34,487 nucleotides of DNA from an uncultured Oscillospiraceae bacterium (GCA_900552115.1 URYP01000012.1:1-34487), one strand, 5' to 3'; positions 6,604 to 13,855 are shown, numbered from the stretch's first letter. Numbers and translations: made by a program. Notes: generated by a model from the letters alone, not told the origin.

Positions 6604-7191
6604 TTATCCGCCCGCCTTTTCCAGCAGCAGCCGCTCTTTGTTCGGTCGGCTGTCATCCAGCAGGAAATCCGCCCAAGCGCGCGGGATCGCATCCACCGTT
6701 TCCCCGCAGGCTTTCAGGCAGGCGATGTAACGGACGATTTTCTCCTCCAGCGCCTGCGCGCCATGTTCAATGCCGTATTCCCGGACAATCGCGGTCAATT
6801 CATAAAACGCCAGCCCGACCGCGTGCGTTTCCACGTGCACGGTGGCGCAGGCCTGTCCCACGGCGTGGCACAACGCGACAGCGGCGGGATCGGTCAGCTC
6901 TTTGGCCATGGCGTGAACCTGCAGCAGCGCTTTTTTGCCCACCGGCATTTTTACTTCGCCGGCCGCCCACGCGCGGCAAAGGGCCACCGCCGTTTCCGGC
7001 CTGTCCTCATCGGGATACCGCTCCTTCAGCCAGCGGACCGGTTCCCGCACGCATTCAAACGCCCACATCACCAGCGTCCGGTGCTTCTGGAAACTGATCA
7101 AGCGGATCAGCTCCTGCAGGCAGGGACTTTGTCGTGAAAACAGGATCGCGTTTTTACGTTTCAGCTTGTCCCGCACATCTTGCAGTTCCAT
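6604..7191 (-). CDS. Imm-5-like domain protein (putative immunity protein family)
   Basis: 195 residues, mostly helical, no signal peptide or membrane segment. The conserved-looking block CRAWAAGEVKMPVGKKALL, then ALCHAVGQACATVHVETHAVGLAFYELTAIV matches my recollection of the family annotated as 'putative immunity protein' (Imm-5-like) in Firmicutes. Members are often found without any adjacent toxin, and no toxin gene is visible here, so an immunity role is unproven. The His/Cys-rich helix (CHAVGQACATVHVETH) looks like a functional site. ATG at 7191 has an AAGGGGG ribosome site. It is the first gene of the trio, behind a good promoter. Confidence 0.6.
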   Translation of the reverse strand: MELQDVRDKLKRKNAILFSRQSPCLQELIRLISFQKHRTLVMWAFECVREPVRWLKERYPDEDRPETAVALCRAWAAGEVKMPVGKKALLQVHAMAKELTDPAAVALCHAVGQACATVHVETHAVGLAFYELTAIVREYGIEHGAQALEEKIVRYIACLKACGETVDAIPRAWADFLLDDSRPNKERLLLEKAGG

Positions 7192-7214
7192 ACGCCGCCC
7201 CCTTTATGCGTATC

Positions 7215-7243
7215 ATTTTAACACACGGCTTCTGGTTGTACAA
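7215..7243 (-). promoter_or_regulatory. Promoter of the Imm-5-like / prenyltransferase-like / mutM group
   Basis: On the minus strand TTGTAC (7238-7243), a 17-bp spacer and TAAAAT (7215-7220), ending 23 bp before the ATG at 7191. Confidence 0.65.
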
Positions 7244-7256
7244 GCGGGACCGCCCC

Positions 7257-7285
7257 TTGCAAAATAAAGAAAATTGTGCGATAAT
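7257..7285 (+). promoter_or_regulatory. Promoter of the glycosyltransferase-plsC group
   Basis: TTGCAA at 7257-7262, 17-bp spacer, GATAAT at 7280-7285. It is divergent from the promoter at 7215-7243. The transcript would include the hairpin at 7328-7349. Confidence 0.55.
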
Positions 7286-7327
7286 AATAAAATTAGGAAT
7301 TTGAGGTACGTTAGAGTAGAGGAGCAG

Positions 7328-7349
7328 GGTGAAAAGGCGGCTTTTCACC
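7328..7349 (+). other. 9-bp hairpin in the glycosyltransferase leader
   Basis: GGTGAAAAG (7328-7336) pairs perfectly with CTTTTCACC (7341-7349) around GCGG. It sits directly in front of the GGAAAGG ribosome site, without a T-run, so it could influence translation initiation. The function is inferred from position only. Confidence 0.45.
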
Positions 7350-7359
7350 GCGGAAAGGC

Positions 7360-8514
7360 ATGGTTCAGACTATGAAAATTGCACTGGTAACCGACGTATA
7401 CGGAGAAACCAACAACGGCACCTGCATCACGGCCCGGCGGCTGGTGGAAAACATGAAAGCGCGCGGCCATGAGGTGGTGGTGATCTCGCCTTACGCATGC
7501 AGCGAACCGGGCTATGTTACGCTGGAAAAGCGGCGGTTCCCGGCCTTCCGGCATTATATAGAGAGCAACGGCGTCACCTTTGCGAGGCCCGACGAGGCGC
7601 TGCTTCGCAAAGGGATGGAGGGTTGCGATCTGGTACATTTTCTGATGCCGTTCAAGGTCTGTCAGGTAGGGGTGAGGATTGCGCAGGAGATGGGGATTCC
7701 CTACACCACAGCGTTCCACTGCCAGCCGGAAAACATCACCAGCCATATTTTCATGCTGCACACCTCCCTGCCCAATAAATTTTTCTATCACCTGTTCTGG
7801 AAGCGGTTTTATCACGACACCCACTTCGTCCACTGCCCCAGCCAGTTTATTGCCGACCAGCTGACGGAAAACGGCTACGATTTAGACAAACGGGTCATTT
7901 CCAATGGCGTCGCCCCCATTTTCCGGCATAAAGAGACCGAAAAACCGGCGGAATGGAAGGACCGCTTCTGCATCCTGTTTACCGGCCGGTATTCCCCGGA
8001 AAAGCGGCATGACCTGCTGATCCGTGCGGCGCAGCAAAGCCGCTACGCCGACCGCATCCAGCTCATTTTCGCCGGCAACGGCCCCCGCCGGGGCGCGATT
8101 GAGAAAATGGGGAGCGCCCTGAAGCATCCCCCAATCCTCGGCCTGTACACGCCGGAGGAGCTGTGTAATGTCATCAATTCCTGCGACTTGTACGTGCACC
8201 CGTCGGATGCGGAAATTGAGGCCATTTCCTGTATCGAGGCGTTCACCTGCGGGCTGGTGCCGGTCATTTCGGACAGTCCCAAATCCGCCACCAACCAGTT
8301 TGCCCTGACCGAGCGCAACCTCTTCCGGCAGGGCGACGCCGGATCGCTGGCGCGGCAGATCGACTACTGGGTTGAGCATCCGCAGGAAAAAGCGGAGCTG
8401 TCGCAGCAGTACCGCGAATACGCGGAGCAATTCGCTATCGAGTCCTGCATGGACCAAATGGAAACCATGTTTGAGGACGCCTGCCGCTACTACCGCGGGA
8501 AGGACGCCGTATGA
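7360..8514 (+). CDS. GT4-family glycosyltransferase, probably glycolipid-forming
   Basis: 384 residues with the GT-B fold of family GT4. The N-terminal domain opens with MKIALVTDVYGETNNGTC, and the acceptor-side loop is SNGV (181-184). The C-terminal nucleotide-sugar domain has ILFTGRYSPEKRHDLLI and the E-x7-E motif at Glu285/Glu293 (DAEIEAISCIEAF). Enzymes of this kind include diacylglycerol glucosyl- and mannosyltransferases at the membrane face. The overlap (ATGA) with a PlsC-like acyltransferase supports a lipid acceptor but does not prove it. The start may be ATG 7360 (GGAAAGG only 1-2 bases away) or ATG 7372 (MKIALV, 13 bases from it); homology favours 7372. Confidence 0.88.
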   Translation: MVQTMKIALVTDVYGETNNGTCITARRLVENMKARGHEVVVISPYACSEPGYVTLEKRRFPAFRHYIESNGVTFARPDEALLRKGMEGCDLVHFLMPFKVCQVGVRIAQEMGIPYTTAFHCQPENITSHIFMLHTSLPNKFFYHLFWKRFYHDTHFVHCPSQFIADQLTENGYDLDKRVISNGVAPIFRHKETEKPAEWKDRFCILFTGRYSPEKRHDLLIRAAQQSRYADRIQLIFAGNGPRRGAIEKMGSALKHPPILGLYTPEELCNVINSCDLYVHPSDAEIEAISCIEAFTCGLVPVISDSPKSATNQFALTERNLFRQGDAGSLARQIDYWVEHPQEKAELSQQYREYAEQFAIESCMDQMETMFEDACRYYRGKDAV

Positions 8515-9275
8515 AACTTCCCCCACGCTATCCCCGCGACCCCAACGAACACATTCTGCATGTGCCGCACAAGAAAAAGCGTTCCTTCATCGATGCGTCC
8601 TACCGGTTTGAAAACCACAACCTTTTTTACCAGCTTTATGCGGGGCTGCTGCGGGGACTGGCGCTGCTGGTGCTGCCGATTTGGGCCAAATTTGCCTGCC
8701 ACTTCCGTATTAAGGGGCGCGAAAACCTGAAAAAGGTCAAAGGCCAAGGCGCGGTGCTGATTATGAACCACGTATATTTCCTGGATATTCCCATTGCCTG
8801 CTGCACCGCGGCCAGCCGCAAGGTGCGCTATGTCACGCTGGGGGAAAATCTGGACATTCCCGTGGCCGGCTCCATCATCAAGGCGCTGGGTGGTATTCCG
8901 CTGGCCAGCAATTTCGCGGGGATGAAAGCCTTTCACCGCACGGTTGTCGATCTGCTGAGCCGCGGCAAGCTGGTGCTGTTCTGCGCCGAAAGCGCGCTGT
9001 GGCCCTATTACCGGGGCATCCGCCCTTTTCATCGGGGAGGGTTCATCGCTGCGGTACAGGCTCACGTGCCGGTGGTGCCGCTGGTGATTACGTTTGAAGA
9101 CCGCCGACTGGGCCGGCCCCGCCTGATTATGACGGTGGGCGAGCCGATTCCCTCACAGGGAAAAAACGCCAAAGCCCTGTGCGAGGAGACCCACCGGGTG
9201 TTTGAGGACATGACCCGCGCTTTTTACGGCCCGGAGGATGAGGAAAACGAGCGTCCCACCGTTTCGTGCGGATAA
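8511..9275 (+). CDS. PlsC-like 1-acylglycerol-3-phosphate acyltransferase family protein
   Basis: 254-residue acyltransferase of the LPLAT/AGPAT family, which transfers fatty acyl groups to lysophospholipids at the inner membrane. A hydrophobic stretch lies at 45-63. Motif I NHVYFLD (NHx4D, His87 and Asp92) is intact. The usual substrate-binding FPEGTRS block is replaced by FCAESALWPYYRGIRPFHRG (Glu160 kept), a divergent form also seen in some clostridial members, so substrate preference may differ. The N-terminus is rich in basic residues (HKKKRSF). ATG at 8511 overlaps the glycosyltransferase stop by four bases, so translation is coupled. Confidence 0.88.
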   Translation: MKLPPRYPRDPNEHILHVPHKKKRSFIDASYRFENHNLFYQLYAGLLRGLALLVLPIWAKFACHFRIKGRENLKKVKGQGAVLIMNHVYFLDIPIACCTAASRKVRYVTLGENLDIPVAGSIIKALGGIPLASNFAGMKAFHRTVVDLLSRGKLVLFCAESALWPYYRGIRPFHRGGFIAAVQAHVPVVPLVITFEDRRLGRPRLIMTVGEPIPSQGKNAKALCEETHRVFEDMTRAFYGPEDEENERPTVSCG

Positions 9276-9344
9276 AATCCGACGGATTTTGCAGCGACAA
9301 AGGGATAGGATAAACACGTGAATACGCCTAAAGGAGATTTGGAT

Positions 9345-9596
9345 ATGCTGGAATACAAATTCGATACCCAACTGCTGATTGAAGGGCACGACCTGTCGGA
9401 GGACGACATCCACGACTACATCACCTCCCACTTTAAAGGGGACTGTCTGATCGCGGTGGGCGACGAGGACCTAATTAAAATTCATTTCCACACCAACGAG
9501 CCGTGGCAGGTGCTGGAATACGGCGCGTCGCTGGGCGAGATTTTCGACGTGGTTGTGGAAAACATGGAGCGGCAGGAAAACGGCCTGAAAGGCTGA
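9345..9596 (+). CDS. Stand-alone FakA/DAK-type domain, small protein
   Basis: 83 residues. FDTQLLIEG, GDCLIAVGDEDLIKIHFHTNEPWQVLEYGASLGEIFDVVVENM closely follows the second domain of FakA/YloV, the fatty-acid kinase subunit of Firmicutes (annotated as DAK/dihydroxyacetone-kinase-related), but the ATP-binding DhaL domain is missing. The HxH pair (His47, His49) is kept, whereas the position of the FakA cysteine (YCTEF) is Asp in FDTQL. Short proteins of this kind occur in clostridia as 'kinase to dihydroxyacetone kinase'. Start ATG 9345 is chosen for AAGGAG eight bases upstream; the GTG at 9318 has none. It follows the PlsC-like gene by 69 bp, suggesting a link to acyl-phosphate supply or FakB binding. 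That link is inferred. Confidence 0.75.
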   Translation: MLEYKFDTQLLIEGHDLSEDDIHDYITSHFKGDCLIAVGDEDLIKIHFHTNEPWQVLEYGASLGEIFDVVVENMERQENGLKG

Positions 9597-9640
9597 CGCG
9601 GAATCAAAAGGAACCAAAAGCGGCGCTGTCGCTGCATAAA

Positions 9641-9677
9641 AAGGCTCTGCGGAAAAGAACCGCAGAGCCTTTTTTTA
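9641..9677 (+). terminator. Rho-independent terminator of the lipid cassette
   Basis: AAGGCTCTGCGG (9641-9652) and CCGCAGAGCCTT (9660-9671) form a 12-bp stem with a 7-base loop, followed by a run of T to 9677. An A-run at its left end lets it act for the convergent gene as well. Confidence 0.95.
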
Positions 9678-9713
9678 TAATACATTGCCGGGTTTGCCAC
9701 CCGTTTCAGGCGG

Positions 9714-10112
9714 TTACCCGTCGTCCTCCCCGTCCGGCGGAGTATCGCCGGTATCCACATCGATCAGGTGGCGGCCCCGGTAGGTGAGCGCGGCCTCCTG
9801 CCCCACCTCAATGGTATCATACAGAAGGGCGTCGACATCAAAGGTGAGGATGCGGCCCTGCACCTCAAACCGCATGGTGCATGTGCTGGGGGCGGACGGC
9901 ACCCACGGGCCGAAAGGCGTCCCCATGGGCGCGGGCGCCTCCCGCTTGTCCACCAGCCGGCCCCGGGCCCGACGGGGGCGCTGTCCCTTGTCCCGCCACC
10001 AGCGATGAATCAGCCCGCCGATGACGATAGCCATAAAGGCAACCGAAAAAAACAGGGTCACCAGACCCGCCCAGCTTATCTCATAAATGGAGTCGCCCAG
10101 TTGAAAACGCAT
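9714..10112 (-). CDS. DUF2500-like single-pass membrane protein
   Basis: 132 residues. A membrane segment at about 14-36 (LVTLFFSVAFMAIVIGGLI) is followed by a very basic stretch (WWRDKGQRPRRARGR), giving N-out/C-in or the reverse topology by the positive-inside rule. The C-terminal beta-rich domain (CTMRFEVQGRILTFDVDALLYDTIEVGQEAALTYRGRHLI) resembles the DUF2500 fold, whose role is unknown. The tail is acidic. It lies 34 bp after the SurA-N-like gene on the same strand and probably shares its promoter. The ribosome site AAAGGATAAAGAT precedes the ATG at 10112. Confidence 0.6.
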   Translation of the reverse strand: MRFQLGDSIYEISWAGLVTLFFSVAFMAIVIGGLIHRWWRDKGQRPRRARGRLVDKREAPAPMGTPFGPWVPSAPSTCTMRFEVQGRILTFDVDALLYDTIEVGQEAALTYRGRHLIDVDTGDTPPDGEDDG

Positions 10113-10146
10113 ATCTTTATCCTTTCACAAGCGCCTGCTGTCACGG

Positions 10147-10842
10147 CTACCGGGGATTATACACAACATCTGCCTGCTCCATCAACTCACTTAGCCGTTC
10201 ATTAACCGCTTCGCCATAATCGGCGGTATCCTCTGTGGACAAACTCCAGGCTTCGACTACTCGATCGGTCCGTAATTGCACACGAAATAAGTCCATCATC
10301 TGCCGGATATAGTCTTCCCGCGACCAGCCGTGACGCCGCATGCGCTCTTTAATCAACCCATATTCAAATCCGGCGGAGGGATTCGCTTGCGTATCCTGTG
10401 CTGAATGCTTGGCACCGTCAAAGTATTCTACAGCCTTATCATACGCCTCTGTGTCACTGACCGTTAAGCCTAGACGGTCGGCTTCCTGACACATAATCTT
10501 GTAAAAAATCAATTCATCACAATACACCCGGTCTTCCTTCTCCGGTTTCACATACTTATGCCGGTAAAACGTCTTTTGCTCGTCGGGAAGGGGGGCTTCG
10601 TCAATCTGCCGTTCAACGCTGTCCTGGCTTTCCTCGTAATAGTTTCGCAATGCATCTACCTGCGCACGTGTAATGGGTTCCCCATTGACCATGGCGGCTA
10701 CCGATTCCTCCAGCCCCCACCCGCGGCGGATCTGATAAGCGTGGAGCAGCGTGCCCCCCGGCAGGGTGAGCGCCAGCGCCAGAGAGACACAGACCACGCC
10801 CATACCCAGCAAAGCAAGCCTCGTTTTCCACAGAGTTTTCAT
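10147..10842 (-). CDS. Membrane-anchored SurA-N/PrsA-N-like chaperone-type protein
   Basis: 231 residues with an uncleaved-looking N-terminal membrane segment (LLGMGVVCVSLALALTLPGG, about 12-31). Then VAAMVNGEPITRAQVDALRNYYEES follows, the helix-start signature of SurA/PrsA N-terminal domains (VNGEPIT). The rest is helical and acidic, ending SELMEQADVVYNP. No parvulin peptidyl-prolyl isomerase domain is present, so it would be a chaperone-like domain facing outside the membrane, without isomerase activity. Start ATG 10842 has GGGAGGG. First gene of a two-gene unit with the DUF2500-like gene. Confidence 0.65.
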   Translation of the reverse strand: MKTLWKTRLALLGMGVVCVSLALALTLPGGTLLHAYQIRRGWGLEESVAAMVNGEPITRAQVDALRNYYEESQDSVERQIDEAPLPDEQKTFYRHKYVKPEKEDRVYCDELIFYKIMCQEADRLGLTVSDTEAYDKAVEYFDGAKHSAQDTQANPSAGFEYGLIKERMRRHGWSREDYIRQMMDLFRVQLRTDRVVEAWSLSTEDTADYGEAVNERLSELMEQADVVYNPR

Positions 10843-10872
10843 GACGACCCTCCCGCCGTTTTATTCCTACAA

Positions 10873-10901
10873 AGTATAGCATTATGGGAGGTGTTATGCA
10901 A
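10873..10901 (-). promoter_or_regulatory. Promoter of the SurA-N-like gene
   Basis: Minus-strand TTGCAT (10896-10901), 17-bp spacer, TATACT (10873-10878), 30 bp before the ATG at 10842. Confidence 0.65.
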
Positions 10902-11120
10902 GCCAAGTGTACTTTCCTTATAAAACAAAGGTGCCGGCTGCCGGGTATGGCGTCGATACCATTCTAATTAGGAAGATCACAAAGTAAAATTTATAATCTT
11001 AGCCTGTACATAGACGACGTTCCTTCCTGAATCACGATCAGGAAGGATTGGACATGGTTCAGCTAAAAAACGAACCGGTAAAAAGGCGCGTCTTGAATTC
11101 TCCCGCATATTACATGTAAC
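10902..11120. other. Intergenic stretch without a gene
   Basis: I see no coding frame with a ribosome site here. The one structure is an inverted repeat CCTTCCTGA/TCAGGAAGG (11022-11030 and 11038-11046) with a 7-base loop and no T-run. Confidence 0.5.
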
Positions 11121-11169
11121 AAAAAAACAACCCCACTAGGCACATCCGTGCCTAGTGGGGTTGTTTTTC
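11121..11169 (-). terminator. Strong bidirectional-type terminator after the uvrC group
   Basis: About 21-bp stem: 11123-11143 pairs with 11148-11168 (core CCCCACTAGGCAC/GTGCCTAGTGGGG) around ATCC. On the minus strand it ends in TTTTTTTG, just after the stop of the gene at 11176. Confidence 0.95.
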
Positions 11170-11175
11170 TTTATA

Positions 11176-11619
11176 TCAGGCCAGAAAATCCTTGAGCTTT
11201 TCGATGTTGTGCTCTTCCATGGCCAACAGATGCTGGCCCAGCTTCTCGGCATGCCTGTCCACGCCTTCGTAAAGTTTAAGCTTCTTGGTGATCTCAATGG
11301 TGCCCTTGGTGCTGCCCTCGATCATCATTTTCGCAATGTGGGAGGGCGTGTTATCGGTCATGGTTTTCATATTCACCATCACATACGAGGACACCTTTGC
11401 CATTGCGCCCACGCCCTCGGTTTCGGCGTGCTCGTCCTTAATCAGGCCGTGCGCTTCCTCCATAATCTTGCCGTATTCCTCTTGCTGCTCGCGGAGAAAC
11501 TGCCGCATTTCGGAGTCGTCGACCACATCGAGCAGATAGCCGATGCTCTCCTCCCCCATCTGCGCGTTCTTATAAATAAAATTCAGCAGTTCCACCTTAT
11601 CGGTCATGGTACCTGTCAT
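11176..11619 (-). CDS. Uncharacterised all-helical protein (four-helix-bundle type)
   Basis: 147 residues, no signal or membrane segment, composed of long amphipathic helices rich in Glu, Lys and Met (MGEESIGYLLDVVDDSEMRQ, REQQEEYGKIMEEAHGLI, HAEKLGQHLLAMEEHNIEKLK). The His/Glu spacing (EEAHGLI, HIAKMM, DRHAEKLGQHLL, EEHNIEKL) resembles ferritin-like or DUF2383-like bundles, but I cannot name the family. ATG at 11619 follows AAGGAG at nine bases. It lies 46 bp after uvrC on the same strand and ahead of a strong terminator, so it is probably the last gene of an HPr-uvrC transcript. Confidence 0.55.
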   Translation of the reverse strand: MTGTMTDKVELLNFIYKNAQMGEESIGYLLDVVDDSEMRQFLREQQEEYGKIMEEAHGLIKDEHAETEGVGAMAKVSSYVMVNMKTMTDNTPSHIAKMMIEGSTKGTIEITKKLKLYEGVDRHAEKLGQHLLAMEEHNIEKLKDFLA

Positions 11620-11665
11620 AAAACATCACTCCTTCTGGCGGTAGTATGTCCGCCGGAAAGGATAT

Positions 11666-13516
11666 TTATGCCTGCGGGTCCTCCTGCGAAAAATATTTGA
11701 AAACCGCTTCAGCCACCGGCTTTGTTACGCCTTTGACTCTATACAGTTCCTCCAGCGACGCTTCCCGCACGGCAGACACCGAGCCGAAATGCCGCAGCAG
11801 CGCCCGTGCCCGGGTCTCGCCCACGCCCTCGATCTGCGTCAGGCTGGTACGCAGGCGGCTCTTGCCCCGCTTCTGCCGGTGGTAGGTAATGGCAAAACGG
11901 TGCACCTCCTCCTGAATGGCGGAAACGAGCGTGAACGCCGAACGCTTGGCGTGGATGGCGATTTCGCCCCCGTCCTCCGCAATGGCGCGGGTGCGGTGGC
12001 GGTCGTCCTTAACCATACCATACACCGGAATGTGATAGCCCCGCTCGGCCAGCAGGGGCCGGATGGCAGCCACATGCCCTTTGCCGCCGTCCAGCAGCAT
12101 CAGGTCGGGCAGGCGGCCGAACCCCTCGCCGGTGTCCTTATGCTTCTCGTACTCGTCCAGTCGGCGGGAGATAACCTCCCGCATGGAGCCGTAGTCGTCC
12201 TGCCCCTCAATATCCTTGATATTAAATTTGCGGTAGGCGGATTTAAGCGGTTTGGCGTTAAAGAACACCACCATGCCGGCCACGTTGTCGCTGCCGGCGG
12301 TGTGGGAAATGTCGTAGCTTTCGATGTAGGCGGGCGGCTTTTGCAGCCCCAGCAGCCGCGCCAGCTCGTCCAGCGCCGCCGCGTCGTGGCCGCTCATCTC
12401 CTGCAGGCGGGCGATCCGCTCGGCGGCGTTGTTGCGGCACATCTCGATGAGGTGCGCCTGCTCCCCCCGCTGGGGCTGGTGGATGGTCACTTTTCGCCCC
12501 GCTTTTTCACTCAGCCACTGCTCCAGCAGCTCCTGGTCCTCTAATTCCCCGTCGACGGTGACCTGCGGCGGCACCGGCTGGCGCATGGTGTAATAACGGC
12601 GGAGGAATTCCGCCCGCGCGGCGGCCGGCGCGTCCATTTCATCGGTCATGAAATGCTCGCGGTCACTGAGGCGGCCTTCCGTGAAGCGGAACACCTCGAA
12701 ACACATCCGCTCATGGCCCTGCGCCAGCGCAATCACGTCCTGCTCTTTAATGCGGGACATCACAACCTTCTGCTTTTCGCTCAGCCGCTTGATAGCGTTC
12801 ATGTGATCCCGCAGGCGGGCGGCCTTTTCAAACTCCAGCCGGGCGGCGGCCTCCTCCATGCGCTCCTTAAGGGAGGCCATGGTCTTGGCGCTTCCCTGCG
12901 TCAGGAATTCGACCGCCTGCGCCACCCGCTCGGCATATTCCTTTTCGGGGATACGACCGGTGCACGGCGCGCAGCACTGATCAATATAATGGTTCAGGCA
13001 GGGGCGGCCGTTCGATTTGCGGTAGGCCAGCGGCCGGCCGCAGGTGGAGAGACGGAACACCTTCTGCGCCTCCTCCACCGCCTGTTTGACAACGTAAGAG
13101 CTCATATACGGCCCAATATACCTGGCGCCGTCGTCCTGCTTTTGCAGCACCGCTGAAATTCGCGAATAGGGCGGCGGCGATACCCGGATATAGCTGTAGC
13201 CCTTATCGTCCTTTAGCAGGATGTTGTATTTCGGCTGGTGCTGCTTTATGAGCGAGCATTCCAGCACCAGCGCCTCGAACTCGCTGTCCGCGACAATATA
13301 GTCAAAATGATCCACCTGGCTGACCATTTGGCGCACCTTGGGCGAATGGTTCGTATCCGAGCCGAAATACTGGCTTACCCGGTTTTTCAGCGCTTTGGCT
13401 TTGCCAATATAAATGATATCGTTTTTGGCATCCCGCATAATGTACACGCCGGGCCGCAGCGGCAGCGCCATCGCCTGCCGTCTCAGCTCCCCGATCTGCG
13501 GATTAATCGTATTTAT
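11666..13516 (-). CDS. uvrC: Excinuclease ABC subunit C, with a probable non-standard start codon
   Basis: About 616-residue nucleotide-excision-repair endonuclease that makes both cuts around UvrAB-marked damage. The GIY-YIG domain is at the N-terminus (PGVYIMRD...IIYIGKAKALKNRVSQYF). Next come a cysteine-rich segment (STCGRP...PCLNHYIDQCCAPC), the UVR helix pair (LEFEKAARLRDHM), an RNase-H-like nuclease (IESYDISHTAGSDNVAGMVVF...LMLLDGGKGHV), and C-terminal helix-hairpin-helix repeats (IEGVGETRARALLRHFG). The frame opens at TTG 13543, but that codon lies in the upstream terminator's T-run. The ribosome site AAAGGAGG (13532-13525) is inside the frame. The codon eight bases after it is ATA (13516); ATT at 13507 precedes NPQIGELRR, where relatives start. 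The first ATG is 13471, 46 bases past the Shine-Dalgarno. Confidence 0.93.
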   Translation of the reverse strand: MNTINPQIGELRRQAMALPLRPGVYIMRDAKNDIIYIGKAKALKNRVSQYFGSDTNHSPKVRQMVSQVDHFDYIVADSEFEALVLECSLIKQHQPKYNILLKDDKGYSYIRVSPPPYSRISAVLQKQDDGARYIGPYMSSYVVKQAVEEAQKVFRLSTCGRPLAYRKSNGRPCLNHYIDQCCAPCTGRIPEKEYAERVAQAVEFLTQGSAKTMASLKERMEEAAARLEFEKAARLRDHMNAIKRLSEKQKVVMSRIKEQDVIALAQGHERMCFEVFRFTEGRLSDREHFMTDEMDAPAAARAEFLRRYYTMRQPVPPQVTVDGELEDQELLEQWLSEKAGRKVTIHQPQRGEQAHLIEMCRNNAAERIARLQEMSGHDAAALDELARLLGLQKPPAYIESYDISHTAGSDNVAGMVVFFNAKPLKSAYRKFNIKDIEGQDDYGSMREVISRRLDEYEKHKDTGEGFGRLPDLMLLDGGKGHVAAIRPLLAERGYHIPVYGMVKDDRHRTRAIAEDGGEIAIHAKRSAFTLVSAIQEEVHRFAITYHRQKRGKSRLRTSLTQIEGVGETRARALLRHFGSVSAVREASLEELYRVKGVTKPVAEAVFKYFSQEDPQA

Positions 13517-13540
13517 AGCCGCCGCCTCCTTTAAGAAACG

Positions 13541-13576
13541 CAAAAAAGCGCAGCCGCCTTCCTAGCGGTTGCGCCC
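13541..13576 (-). terminator. Terminator between HPr and uvrC
   Basis: On the minus strand GCGCAACCGC and GCGGCTGCGC pair with one A·C mismatch around TAGGAAG, followed by TTTTTTGCG. It separates HPr from uvrC, although read-through is possible because uvrC has no obvious own promoter. Confidence 0.8.
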
Positions 13577-13591
13577 TTTTCCATCATGTAC

Positions 13592-13855
13592 TTACTCGGC
13601 AAAGCCGGATTCCACCAGCGCGACCAGATTGTCCACCGCTTCCTGCTCGTCGACGCCGTCGGCGATCACACGGATGTTGGTACCGCCTACAATCCCCAGA
13701 GACAGGACGCCAAGCAGGCTTTTCGCGTTGGCACGGCGCTCTTCTTTTTCCACCCACACAGAGGACTTGAACTCATTGGCCTTCTGGATAAAGAAAGTTG
13801 CCGGCCGGGCATGCAGGCCCACCTGATTTTGAACCAGCACATCTTTCACGTACAT
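13592..13855 (-). CDS. HPr-family phosphocarrier protein
   Basis: 87-residue phosphocarrier of the sugar phosphotransferase system. GLHARPATFFIQKA carries His15, phosphorylated by enzyme I. AKSLLGVLSLGI carries Ser46, the HPr-kinase target used in Firmicute carbon catabolite control. Both sites are intact, so it is HPr-like and not the Crh type that lacks His15. No enzyme I or sugar permease is next to it, so a regulatory role or a genome-wide PTS role are both possible. ATG at 13855 follows GAGAGGAGC. It has its own strong promoter and a terminator on each side of its unit. Confidence 0.93.
   Translation of the reverse strand: MYVKDVLVQNQVGLHARPATFFIQKANEFKSSVWVEKEERRANAKSLLGVLSLGIVGGTNIRVIADGVDEQEAVDNLVALVESGFAE

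Noticed and set aside
5811..7097. Long plus-strand open frame of 428 codons
   Set aside because: It lies antisense to the toroid-protein and Imm-5-like genes, its composition (Pro, His, Arg, Gln rich) is that of a reversed GC-rich gene, and it has no ribosome site.
11022..11046. Inverted repeat CCTTCCTGA/TCAGGAAGG considered as a terminator
   Set aside because: No T-run on either strand and no gene ends there.
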